From: Pseudomonadota bacterium
GTDB taxonomy: Bacteria; Pseudomonadota; Alphaproteobacteria; Rhizobiales; Rhizobiaceae
Reading direction: 5' to 3'
NCBI GenBank assembly: GCA_023419995.1
Contig: JAEZXF010000075.1
Coordinates: 1 to 5,047 of the forward strand
Length of the DNA stretch: 5,047 nt
Shown: positions 1-5,047 of the stretch, piece after piece
Numbering within the stretch: position 1 is the stretch's first letter
How the letters are laid out: every line of letters starts with the position of its first letter
Position numbers and translations under genes: made by a program
The notes under the pieces: generated by a model
Database searches by the model: none
What the model was told of the DNA's origin: nothing
What the model saw: only the letters and a program-made list of their open reading frames with translations

Positions 1-269
1 CTGTTGCGCACGGCCGAGCGGACGACGATCTCCACTTTTAGCATGGAGGAATCGCACTCCTTCCAGAGCTCGGCGATCAGGTCGAGATAGTGGCTGTTGA
101 TCCACTGGCGGAGGAAAGCGGTGGGAACCGAGAGCCGGGCCACGCCGCGCGCGGCTTCCGCGAGCTTCATGCGGCCGAACCAGCTGGAGTAGACGTCGTT
201 GCCGAGCCGGGCTTTCAACTGCGCCTTGACGCGTTCGAAATTCGCCTCGGACCCTCCCGACGCCGCCAT
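1..269 (-). CDS. dnaA: Chromosomal replication initiator DnaA, N-terminal part (truncated by window edge)
   Basis: DnaA is the AAA+ initiator that binds origin DnaA boxes and loads the replicative helicase. Only 89 codons are present. They cover domain I, the self-assembly and helicase-contact domain, and probably the start of the domain II linker. Recognisable residues are FERVKAQLKARLG (11-23), SSWFGRMKL (28-36), RLSVPTAFLRQWI (45-57) and HYLDLIAELWK (60-70). The AAA+ and DNA-binding domains lie off the left edge. I chose the ATG at 269 because GAGGGG lies about 6 bases upstream (276-281). An in-frame ATG at 344, with a weaker AGGGA, would add 25 residues, but those codons lose the strong G/C third-position bias of the gene. 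The next gene upstream is rpsT, about 880 bp away, as is common in Hyphomicrobiales though usually with a shorter gap. The identity is very secure; the exact start is less so. Confidence 0.95.
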   Translation of the reverse strand, partial: MAASGGSEANFERVKAQLKARLGNDVYSSWFGRMKLAEAARGVARLSVPTAFLRQWINSHYLDLIAELWKECDSSMLKVEIVVRSAVRN

Positions 270-489
270 ATCTTTCCCCTCATCAAATTGACAAACCGAA
301 TCCACCGGGCCCGTTTCGACCCGCGATGCAATACCGCTGTGCATGTATGCTTCCCTGTGTTGCCTACCGGGCTGCTTCGCCGTCCTGCCGTGCTGCAATG
401 CCGACAGGATCTCCGCCCGTTGTAGCTGCCGTTCCTCGCACCGGCCTCCTTGGCCTGACACGTCTTCCCTTCCGGTCTCCTTTCGTTTC

Positions 490-516
490 GCGCCACCCTT
501 CCGCATCGGGTGGCGC
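490..516 (-). other. Strong stem-loop in putative dnaA leader
   Basis: Perfect 9-bp inverted repeat: GCGCCACCC at 490-498 pairs with GGGTGGCGC at 508-516 across a 9-base loop. In the dnaA-sense transcript it would lie about 220 nt upstream of the start codon. It is not followed by a T-run on either strand, so it is unlikely to be an intrinsic terminator. A role in mRNA stability or translation is inference. Confidence 0.55.
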
Positions 517-545
517 AGCCTGACGAGAGCGCAAGCAACCCCCAT

Positions 546-566
546 CCCCGGACCGAAATCCCGGGG
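546..566 (-). other. Second stem-loop in putative dnaA leader
   Basis: Perfect 6-bp GC-only inverted repeat: CCCCGG at 546-551 pairs with CCGGGG at 561-566, with a 9-base loop. It lies 29 bases from the 490-516 stem-loop, so the two would form tandem hairpins in a dnaA leader transcript. There is no T-run on either side. Function unknown. Confidence 0.4.
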
Positions 567-705
567 TTGACCTGTGAGCCCTGTCGCCGTTTCCTGCGCA
601 TCGCGTGGACATGATCCGACCGCCCGCGGGCTGGTGCCCACGTCGCGCTGCTGCCGCTGTCTGGCTGGATCAGCGGACATTTCGTCCGCCCCACTCGATG
701 GCTGA

Positions 706-735
706 ACTCTACAAAAAAGGCCGCCGGAAGGGCAA
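706..735 (-). promoter_or_regulatory. Weak candidate sigma-70 promoter for dnaA
   Basis: On the minus strand, TTGCCC (735-730) is separated by 18 bases from TAGAGT (711-706). Each hexamer matches 4 of 6 positions of the TTGACA/TATAAT consensus. It points towards dnaA and lies just downstream of the GANTC cluster, which is why it is listed, but the match is poor. Other promoters between 700 and 980 are equally possible. Confidence 0.2.
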
Positions 736-758
736 TAGACAGGTAATGAAATTTTCAT

Positions 759-897
759 GAATCGGACCGAAGATTCGGCTTGACTCGCCCCCCTGCCAGA
801 GGGGGTTGCCGGTAAGTTGTTTTGATTCAAAACCTTTCGGCAACGGCAAATAAAAGCCGGCCCGAATAAGAAAATGCACTTGACAGCCGGGAGACTC
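759..897. promoter_or_regulatory. Cluster of five GANTC (CcrM-type) methylation sites upstream of dnaA
   Basis: GANTC occurs at 759-763 (GAATC), 772-776 (GATTC), 782-786 (GACTC), 824-828 (GATTC) and 893-897 (GACTC). By eye I found only about six more in the other 4.9 kb. GANTC is the target of the cell-cycle methyltransferase CcrM in Alphaproteobacteria, and dnaA transcription in Caulobacter is known to respond to methylation of promoter GANTC sites. The cluster also contains inverted repeats: ATGAAA-T-TTTCAT (746-758, just outside), CCGAA-GA-TTCGG (767-778), CCCCCT/AGGGGG (789-805) and CGGGAG-A-CTCCCG (888-900). That methylation controls this dnaA is inference. Confidence 0.5.
819..833. repeat. 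15-bp perfect palindrome centred on a GANTC site
   Basis: GTTTTGA and TCAAAAC form 7-bp arms around a single central T (826). The GATTC at 824-828 sits exactly on the dyad. A site like this suits a dimeric DNA-binding regulator whose binding could be sensitive to adenine methylation. I do not recognise a named operator. Confidence 0.5.
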
Positions 898-985
898 CCG
901 CCGCCGCCTCCATGCAGGACGAGCCGGATCGACTACCACGGCCAACCCCCTGAAATAGATGACAATTTTTTGCAGGTTTGAAGCC

Positions 986-1014
986 GCCGGCCGGGTGCGG
1001 CGACGGCGGCCGGC
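986..1014. other. GC-only stem-loop between rpsT terminator and dnaA promoter zone
   Basis: GCCGGCCG (986-993) is the exact reverse complement of CGGCCGGC (1007-1014), giving an 8-bp stem with a 13-base loop. On the minus strand it lies about 80 bases past the rpsT terminator. It has no adjacent T-run, so it is not a classical terminator. It could be a back-up barrier or simply a by-product of high GC. Confidence 0.35.
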
Positions 1015-1080
1015 AGGGGCGAAAGATGCTGCGCCGGCAACGGGATCGCGGCGTCAAAGCATGCCCGTATCAGTATTCGG

Positions 1081-1112
1081 CAAAAGAAAAGCCCGGCGCT
1101 TTCGCGCCGGGC
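1081..1112 (-). terminator. Rho-independent terminator of rpsT
   Basis: On the minus strand, GCCCGGCGC and GCGCCGGGC form a perfect 9-bp stem (1112-1104 with 1099-1091) closed by a GAAA tetraloop. The run TTTTCTTTTG (1090-1081) follows directly. It begins 36 bases after the rpsT stop codon. This is a textbook intrinsic terminator and should largely separate rpsT transcription from dnaA. Confidence 0.92.
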
Positions 1113-1148
1113 CTTGTCGATGAAATCCGTTTGCGCGCAGCGCTTGCG

Positions 1149-1415
1149 TCAGGCGCCCAGCGCCTTGACCCGGCGGGCCAGCCGCGACACCTTGCGGGAG
1201 GCGGTGTTGCGGTGAAGGACGCCCTTGGTCGCGGCACGCGCCAGCTCCGGCTGGGCGGCGGCGAAGGCGGCCTCGGCCGCGCCCTTGTCCCCGGCGGCCA
1301 GCGCCTCCTCGACCTTGCGCACGAAGGTGCGGACGCGCGAACGACGGTTCTTGTTGACCGCGGTACGGCGGGCGATCTTGCGCGTTGCCTTTTTGGCCGA
1401 AGACGTGTTGGCCAT
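1149..1415 (-). CDS. rpsT: 30S ribosomal protein S20
   Basis: S20 is a primary 16S rRNA-binding protein of the small ribosomal subunit that helps fold the 5' domain and helix 44. The 88-residue product is the normal family length. It has the typical features: [13 protein letters not shown] at the N-terminus, the very basic [19 protein letters not shown] (22-40), an Ala-rich middle (about 41-61), and the family signature [23 protein letters not shown] (64-86), predicting a three-helix bundle. The start is the ATG at 1415, preceded by GAGAGG a few bases upstream. It has its own promoter (1534-1562), a leader of roughly 110 nt and a strong terminator, so it is probably monocistronic and growth-rate driven. 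A position between an enoyl-CoA hydratase gene and dnaA is typical for Hyphomicrobiales. Confidence 0.98.
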   Translation of the reverse strand: MANTSSAKKATRKIARRTAVNKNRRSRVRTFVRKVEEALAAGDKGAAEAAFAAAQPELARAATKGVLHRNTASRKVSRLARRVKALGA

Positions 1416-1533
1416 GATGCCTCTCTCTCAAAAATGTCAGCGTGGTCACGCCGTTGACGGTTCTTCCCGGGCGGGCCGCTCCGTCTGGCGCAGCGCATAA
1501 GGGGCAGCCCACAGGCCGCCTTTGTTGCGGCGG

Positions 1534-1562
1534 CTTATAGAGAAGCTTTCCCGGCCCGTCAA
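1534..1562 (-). promoter_or_regulatory. Sigma-70 promoter of rpsT
   Basis: On the minus strand, TTGACG (1562-1557) and TATAAG (1539-1534) are separated by exactly 17 bases; each hexamer matches 5 of 6 consensus positions. Transcription would start near 1527, giving a leader of about 110 nt. The leader begins next to a GCCGCC/GGCGGC inverted repeat (1515-1520 with 1529-1534). A GACTC site (1575-1579) lies 12 bases upstream of the -35 box. The strength of the match suits a ribosomal protein gene. Confidence 0.8.
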
Positions 1563-1602
1563 CGCCCCGCCGACGACTCTTTCTCCGAAGCCCGCGCCGG
1601 CC

Positions 1603-2376
1603 TCAGCGATTGCGGAAGGCGGGCTTCCGCTTCTCTATGAAGGCGTTCATGCCTTCCTTCTGGTCCTCGAGCGCGAACATGGAATGGAACACCCGGCGCT
1701 CGAAGCGCAGGCCCTCGGCGAGCGTCGTCTCGTAGGCGCGGTTGACGGTCTCCTTGGTCATCATCACCACCGGCAGCGAGAACTCGGCGATCTTCGCCGC
1801 CGCCTTCAGCGCCTCCTCGATCAGCTCGCCGGCCGGCACCACGCGCGACACCAGGCCCGAGCGCTCGGCCTCGGCCGCGTCCATCATCCGCCCGGTCAGG
1901 CACATGTCCATCGCCTTGGCCTTGCCGACGAAGCGGGTGAGCCGCTGCGAGCCGCCCATGCCGGGCATGACGCCGAGCGTGATCTCGGGCTGGCCGAACC
2001 TGGCGTTGTCGCCGGCGATGATGAAGTAGCACATCATGGCAAGCTCGCAGCCGCCGCCGAGCGCGTAGCCGGACACCGCGGCGATGACCGGCTTGCGGAT
2101 GCGCAGCATCGCGTCCCAGCCGGCGAAGAAGTCGGCCTGGTACATCTCGATGTAGGACTTCTCCTGCATCTCCTTGATGTCGGCGCCGGCGGCGAAGGCC
2201 TTCTCCGAGCCGGTGATGACGACGGCGCCGATGCCGGCGTCGGCCTCGAAGGCGTCGAGCGCCGCGATCACGTCGCGCAGCACGGCCGAGTTCAGCGCGT
2301 TGAGCGCCTGCGGGCGGTTGAGGGTGATCAGCCCGACCTTGCCGCGGTTTTCGACGAGGATCTTCTCATAGGCCAT
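1603..2376 (-). CDS. Short-chain enoyl-CoA hydratase (crotonase family, FadB1/EchA-like)
   Basis: The protein hydrates trans-2-enoyl-CoA to L-3-hydroxyacyl-CoA in beta-oxidation, in the cytoplasm as a crotonase oligomer. The 257 residues are normal for the family. Visible motifs are [11 protein letters not shown] (19-29), the first oxyanion-hole segment [10 protein letters not shown] (61-70), and the second one [14 protein letters not shown] (103-116), which includes Glu111. [20 protein letters not shown] (127-146) includes Glu131. Glu111 and Glu131 are 20 apart, as are the catalytic pair Glu144/Glu164 of rat mitochondrial hydratase, so a true hydratase is likely. Residue 117 is Tyr where I expect a conserved Asp. 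I start at the ATG at 2376, with GGGAG seven bases upstream; an upstream in-frame ATG would add 12 unconserved residues. It lies 57 bp after mutM, probably in one operon. Substrate chain length cannot be told. Confidence 0.93.
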   Translation of the reverse strand: MAYEKILVENRGKVGLITLNRPQALNALNSAVLRDVIAALDAFEADAGIGAVVITGSEKAFAAGADIKEMQEKSYIEMYQADFFAGWDAMLRIRKPVIAAVSGYALGGGCELAMMCYFIIAGDNARFGQPEITLGVMPGMGGSQRLTRFVGKAKAMDMCLTGRMMDAAEAERSGLVSRVVPAGELIEEALKAAAKIAEFSLPVVMMTKETVNRAYETTLAEGLRFERRVFHSMFALEDQKEGMNAFIEKRKPAFRNR

Positions 2377-2433
2377 GATGCTTCTCCCTGTTGGCGGCGC
2401 GGCCTCCCGCACCCGACGTCCCCGCGCAATAGC

Positions 2434-3315
2434 TCAAGCCTGGCAGGACGGGCAATAGAATGTCGAGCGGCCGGACTGGACGATGCGGGCGACGGTCCCG
2501 CCGCAGCCGGGGCGCAGGCACGGCTCGCCCTCGCGGCCGTAGACGCTGAAGGAATGCTGGAAATAGCCGAGCGAGCCGTCCGTCCGGACATGATCGCGCA
2601 GCGACGAGCCGCCGGCGGCGATCGCCTCGGCGATGACGGCGCGGATGGCGTCGGCGAGATCGCCGCACAGGCCGGGATCGGCGGCGACGGCGTGCGCCTG
2701 CCGCGTCGGCGCGATGCGCGCGCGCCACAGCGCCTCGCAGACGTAGATGTTGCCGAGGCCGGCGATCAGCCGCTGGTCGAGCAGCGCCGCCTTGACGGGC
2801 GTGCGGCGCCCGGCGAGCAGCGCGGCGAGGAGCGGCCCGTCGAGCGCGTTGCCCGTGGGCTCGACGCCGAGGCCGGCGAGCGAGGGATGCGCGTCAAGTT
2901 GGGCCGCCTCGGCGAACAGCATGAAGCCGAAGCGGCGCGGATCGTTGAACACGGCGCGGTGGTCGGCGCCGGCTGCGTCCCTCAGGTGGAAGACGACGTG
3001 GTCGTGCGCCTCGTCCTTCGAGCGCGCGTAGTGGAAGTCGCCTGGCAGCGTCTCGGCTGCTCCCGAGTGGACGCGGAACGAGCCCGACATGCCGAGATGG
3101 CAGATCAGCACCGGGTCGGCGTCGAGGTGCATGACGAGGTACTTCGCCCGCCGGCCGAGCGAGACGACGGTGCGGCCGGTGAGCCGCGCCGCGAAGTCCG
3201 CCGGGAAGGGATAGCGCAGGTTCGGCCGGCGCTGCTCGACGTCGACGATGCGCGCGCCCTCGAAGACGGGCTGCAGGCCGCGGCGGACGGTCTCGACCTC
3301 GGGCAGTTCAGGCAT
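2434..3315 (-). CDS. mutM: Formamidopyrimidine-DNA glycosylase / AP lyase (Fpg)
   Basis: Fpg removes 8-oxoguanine and formamidopyrimidines from DNA and nicks the abasic site by beta,delta-elimination. The 293-residue product is close to family length. The start [14 protein letters not shown] supplies the catalytic Pro2 and Glu3 once Met is removed. Also present are the conserved Lys58 (GRRAKYL), HLGMSG (73-78), NDPRRFG (124-130), [17 protein letters not shown] (175-191) including the helix-two-turn-helix lesion-binding part, and a C-terminal zinc finger with Cys266, Cys271, Cys288 and Cys291, plus Arg283 in its hairpin. The first Cys pair is spaced CX4C rather than the CX2C of E. coli, which I believe is common in Alphaproteobacteria. 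The ATG at 3315 overlaps the end of deoB by 8 bp, with AAGGAG (3327-3332) inside deoB, so the two are probably translationally coupled. A longer in-frame start is ruled out because Pro must follow Met. Confidence 0.97.
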   Translation of the reverse strand: MPELPEVETVRRGLQPVFEGARIVDVEQRRPNLRYPFPADFAARLTGRTVVSLGRRAKYLVMHLDADPVLICHLGMSGSFRVHSGAAETLPGDFHYARSKDEAHDHVVFHLRDAAGADHRAVFNDPRRFGFMLFAEAAQLDAHPSLAGLGVEPTGNALDGPLLAALLAGRRTPVKAALLDQRLIAGLGNIYVCEALWRARIAPTRQAHAVAADPGLCGDLADAIRAVIAEAIAAGGSSLRDHVRTDGSLGYFQHSFSVYGREGEPCLRPGCGGTVARIVQSGRSTFYCPSCQA

Positions 3316-4537
3316 CGCGATCGAGGCTCCTTCTGAACGACGCGCCGTGGCGGCCGGGCGCGATGCCGAGATGCTCGGCCACGGTCTCGCCGATGTCGGC
3401 ATAGGTGGGGCGCAGGCCGACCGGCCCCGCCCTGAGCCCCGGACCCGTGCCCATGACGGGCACGCGCTCGCGCGTGTGGTCGGTGCCGCGCCAGGTCGGG
3501 TCGCAGCCGTGGTCGGCGGTGAGGATCAGCATGTCGCCGGCGGCGAGCCGCGACAGGGCCTCGGGCAGCCGCGCGTCGAAGGCCTCGAGCGCGGCGGCGT
3601 AGCCGGCGACGTCGCGGCGATGGCCGAACTCGGTGTCGAAGTCGACGAAGTTGGCGAAGACGAGGTCGCCGTCCCCCGCCTCGTCGATCGCCGCGAGCGC
3701 GGCGTCGAACATCGCCATGTTGTCCTTCGCCTTGCGCAGGCCGAAGACGCCGCGCCGGGAGAAGATGTCGCCGATCTTGCCGACGGCATGGACCTTGCGC
3801 CCTTCCCCGGCCAGCCGGTCGAGGAGCGTGGACTCCGGCGGCGGCGTGGCGAAGTCGCGGCGGTCGGCGGTGCGCGTGAAGGTCGCCTGCGTTTCGCCGG
3901 TGAACGGCCGGGCGACGATGCGGCAGACGCGCAGCGGGTCGGCCAGCCTGCGGGCGATGCGGCACACCTCGTAGAGCCGCTCCAGCCCGAAATGCGTCTC
4001 GTGCGCGGCGATCTGGATCACCGAATCGACGGAGGTGTAGCAGATCGGCATGCCCGTCCGCACATGCGCCTCGCCGAGCTCCTCGATCACGGCGATGCCG
4101 GAGGCATGGCGGTTGCCGAGGATGCCGGGAAGGCCCGCCTCCTCCACCAGCGCCTCGGTGAAGGCGGCCGGGAAGGCGGGGTCGGTGTCGGGGAAATAGC
4201 CCCAGTCGAACAGCGCCGGCAGGCCGGCGATCTCCCAGTGGCCGGAGGGGGTGTCCTTGCCGCTCGACACCTCGGGCGCCGCGCCGAAGAAGCCGGAGAC
4301 AGGCACGGCGGGCGCCGGCCGGCCATTGGCGAGGGCGGCCGCGTGGCCGAGGCCGAGCGCCCGCATGTTGGGCACGCGGAGCGGCCCGGCGCGCAGGCCC
4401 GCGACGTCGGCCCGGCCCGCCGCGCACGCGGCCTCGATGTGGCCGAACGTGTCGGCTCCCTCGTCGCCGAAGCGCGCTGCATCCGGCGCGCCGCCGATGC
4501 CGAAGGAATCGAGCACGAAGAGAAAGGCGCGCGCCAT
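3308..4537 (-). CDS. deoB: Phosphopentomutase
   Basis: DeoB interconverts (deoxy)ribose-1-phosphate and (deoxy)ribose-5-phosphate, linking nucleoside phosphorolysis to central carbon metabolism. The 409-residue protein belongs to the alkaline-phosphatase superfamily. Its metal and catalytic set is complete: Asp10 in [10 protein letters not shown], Thr96 in KDTPSGHWE (the phosphorylated Thr), Asp301 and His306 in DFDTEFGH, Asp342-His343 in TADHG, and His354 in TDHTRE. These spacings match those of the Bacillus cereus enzyme. The start at 4537 has AGGA seven bases upstream; a longer in-frame ATG at 4702 adds 55 unconserved residues and is rejected. It leads the probable deoB-mutM-enoyl-CoA hydratase operon. 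No other nucleoside-salvage gene is in view, which is unusual because deoB often sits with deoA, deoC, cdd or upp. Confidence 0.97.
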   Translation of the reverse strand: MARAFLFVLDSFGIGGAPDAARFGDEGADTFGHIEAACAAGRADVAGLRAGPLRVPNMRALGLGHAAALANGRPAPAVPVSGFFGAAPEVSSGKDTPSGHWEIAGLPALFDWGYFPDTDPAFPAAFTEALVEEAGLPGILGNRHASGIAVIEELGEAHVRTGMPICYTSVDSVIQIAAHETHFGLERLYEVCRIARRLADPLRVCRIVARPFTGETQATFTRTADRRDFATPPPESTLLDRLAGEGRKVHAVGKIGDIFSRRGVFGLRKAKDNMAMFDAALAAIDEAGDGDLVFANFVDFDTEFGHRRDVAGYAAALEAFDARLPEALSRLAAGDMLILTADHGCDPTWRGTDHTRERVPVMGTGPGLRAGPVGLRPTYADIGETVAEHLGIAPGRHGASFRRSLDRDA

Positions 4538-4538
4538 C

Positions 4539-4637
4539 GGCAATTCCTGCGTTTCGGACCCGTCTCGCCGGTTGGTGCCGCGCCCTGCGGTTCCGGCCGG
4601 TGCAGAGATAGGCGCGCGGAGGAGGGTTGGCAATTCC
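4539..4637. repeat. Nine-base direct repeat in the deoB / binding-protein divergent gap
   Basis: GGCAATTCC occurs at 4539-4547 and again at 4629-4637, exactly 90 bp apart. The first copy overlaps the deoB Shine-Dalgarno sequence and the second overlaps the candidate deoB -35 box. It could be a pair of operator half-sites, but two short functional sites resembling each other by chance is just as likely. Confidence 0.25.
4605..4633 (-). promoter_or_regulatory. Candidate promoter for the deoB-mutM-enoyl-CoA hydratase operon
   Basis: On the minus strand, TTGCCA (4633-4628, 5 of 6 matches to TTGACA) is followed after 17 bases by TATCTC (4610-4605, 3 of 6 matches to TATAAT). It would give a leader of about 60 nt before the deoB ATG. 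The spacing and -35 are good and the -10 is poor. It is the best candidate I can see in the 152-bp divergent gap. Confidence 0.3.
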
Positions 4638-4689
4638 GAAACCAAAGCCGGCGACAATGGCCGCATCGAAACCCTGGCGGAGCATTCGG

Positions 4690-5047
4690 ATGGCGGCGGC
4701 ACGCCGGAAAACCTGCATGGCGGCGGCGGCCGCGGCGCTGCTGTGCTGCGCGCCGGCCGCGGCGCAGGAGGCGTTCCGCATCGGGCTGGTCGCGTCGCCC
4801 GGCGAGGAGGCCGGCATCGAGGGCCTCGCCGAGATCAAGGCCGCCTATGCCGCGGCGCTCGGCCAGCCGGTCGAGGTGATGGTCGCGCGCGACTACGCCG
4901 CGCTCGCCGACGCCCATATCGAAGGGCGCATCGACTACGCCGTCTACAGCGCGCCGGCGTTCGCCGCGGCCGAGCGGCGCTGCCTGTGCCTGCGGCCGGT
5001 GGCGGCGCCCGTCGATGCCGGCGGCGCGACAGGGCTGCGCTCGGTGC
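4690..5047 (+). CDS. PhnD-like periplasmic substrate-binding protein, N-terminal part (truncated by window edge)
   Basis: The first 119 codons of a secreted solute-binding protein. A basic n-region (MAAARRKTC) and an Ala/Leu hydrophobic core end at a likely signal peptidase I site after APAAAQ, near residue 26. The mature part opens with [10 protein letters not shown], a typical first beta-strand of periplasmic binding proteins. A helix with [19 protein letters not shown] follows, then [17 protein letters not shown], which resembles the ligand-loop region of the phosphate/phosphite/phosphonate-binding PhnD family. No lipobox and no convincing twin-arginine motif is present. I chose the ATG at 4690 because GGAG sits seven bases upstream. 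In-frame ATGs at 4657 (no clear binding site) and 4717 (signal too short on its n-side) are alternatives. It is divergent from deoB and has no clear promoter of its own. Whether a permease and ATPase follow lies outside the window, and the ligand is unknown. Confidence 0.75.
   Translation, partial: MAAARRKTCMAAAAAALLCCAPAAAQEAFRIGLVASPGEEAGIEGLAEIKAAYAAALGQPVEVMVARDYAALADAHIEGRIDYAVYSAPAFAAAERRCLCLRPVAAPVDAGGATGLRSV

Larger units (their letters stand above)
270..1080. other. Long gene-free dnaA upstream region / probable dnaA leader and promoter zone
   Basis: About 810 bp between the dnaA start and the rpsT terminator contains no open frame that looks like protein. The longest frames are Arg/Ser/Pro-rich, lack good ribosome binding sites and overlap one another. 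The part nearer dnaA (about 345-700) is GC-rich with two strong stem-loops. On the minus strand at about 350-490 it has several purine-rich, Shine-Dalgarno-like runs with no well-placed ATG, apart from the alternative dnaA start at 344. The part from about 700 to 980 is visibly richer in A and T, holds five GANTC sites and several short inverted repeats, and is the most likely promoter and regulator-binding zone. I saw no good DnaA box (TTATCCACA-like) and no CtrA box (TTAA-N7-TTAA). Confidence 0.7.

Noticed and set aside
98..106. DnaA-box-like TGATCCACT
   Set aside because: Two mismatches to TTATCCACA, and it lies inside the conserved dnaA codons for WI; I found no cluster of boxes, so no origin is called.
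364..612. 82-codon minus-strand frame in the dnaA leader, considered as a leader peptide
   Set aside because: Weak start context and no recognisable composition; the good AAGGAGG inside it has only a GTG three bases away.
215..694. 159-codon minus-strand frame across the dnaA start and leader
   Set aside because: It overlaps the true dnaA start in another phase, is Arg/Ser/Gly/Cys-rich with no motif, and has no good ribosome binding site.
705..735. Minus-strand T6 run after a GC-rich stretch as a terminator upstream of dnaA
   Set aside because: Only about 3 bp of stem can be formed before the T-run, too weak for an intrinsic terminator.
789..805. CCCCCT/AGGGGG hairpin as a terminator
   Set aside because: Six-bp stem but no T-run on either strand; kept only as part of the regulatory-zone description.
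880..885. Perfect TTGACA on the plus strand as a promoter
   Set aside because: No -10-like hexamer at 16-18 bases, and no plus-strand gene downstream.
1522..3336. Long plus-strand open frame (604 codons) opposite the enoyl-CoA hydratase and mutM
   Set aside because: It is an antisense shadow of two secure genes in GC-rich DNA; its protein is low-complexity, rich in Arg, Ala, Gly, His and Asp, with no recognisable domain.
4690..4780. Lipoprotein or Tat signal in the binding protein
   Set aside because: The Cys residues are preceded by Leu-Leu rather than a small residue at -1, and ARRKTC does not match the SRRxFLK pattern.
3105..4838. Long minus-strand frame overlapping deoB and mutM in another phase
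   Set aside because: The product is Arg/Pro/Ala low-complexity, while the deoB and mutM frames show complete catalytic motifs.
3248..4879. Long plus-strand frame opposite deoB
   Set aside because: Antisense shadow of deoB; no domain, and it also overlaps the binding-protein start in a different frame.

Overview
The window looks like a piece of an alphaproteobacterial chromosome, most likely Hyphomicrobiales (Phyllobacteriaceae-like). The evidence is high GC with GC-rich third codon positions, an rpsT-dnaA neighbourhood typical of that order, a DnaA N-terminus of rhizobial type, and many GANTC (CcrM-type) sites in one upstream region. The genus assignment is inference from remembered protein sequences, not a search.

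Layout, left to right. The minus strand carries the 5' end of dnaA (1-269, running off the left edge), then about 810 bp without a credible gene (270-1080). That gap holds an AT-richer block with five GANTC sites in 139 bp, a 15-bp perfect palindrome and several GC-rich stem-loops. Next comes the rpsT terminator (1081-1112), rpsT for ribosomal protein S20 (1149-1415) with a near-canonical promoter at 1534-1562, a short-chain enoyl-CoA hydratase (1603-2376), mutM for formamidopyrimidine-DNA glycosylase (2434-3315), and deoB for phosphopentomutase (3308-4537). Divergently on the plus strand, from about 4690 to the right edge, is the start of a secreted PhnD-type substrate-binding protein.

Transcription on the minus strand runs right to left. 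deoB, mutM and the enoyl-CoA hydratase form a probable operon: deoB and mutM overlap by 8 bp, and mutM and the hydratase are 57 bp apart. rpsT has its own promoter and a strong intrinsic terminator, so dnaA is probably transcribed from promoters inside the 270-1080 gap and carries a long, structured leader. The functions are nucleoside and pentose salvage (deoB), oxidative DNA damage repair (mutM), fatty-acid beta-oxidation (hydratase), translation (rpsT) and replication initiation (dnaA).

Nothing here is clearly a new biological system. The most notable region is the dnaA upstream region, where a methylation-site cluster, a palindrome and leader hairpins suggest cell-cycle or growth control. 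Secondary points are deoB in the place where ubiE usually sits next to mutM in this order, and a Tyr in place of a usually conserved Asp in the enoyl-CoA hydratase.
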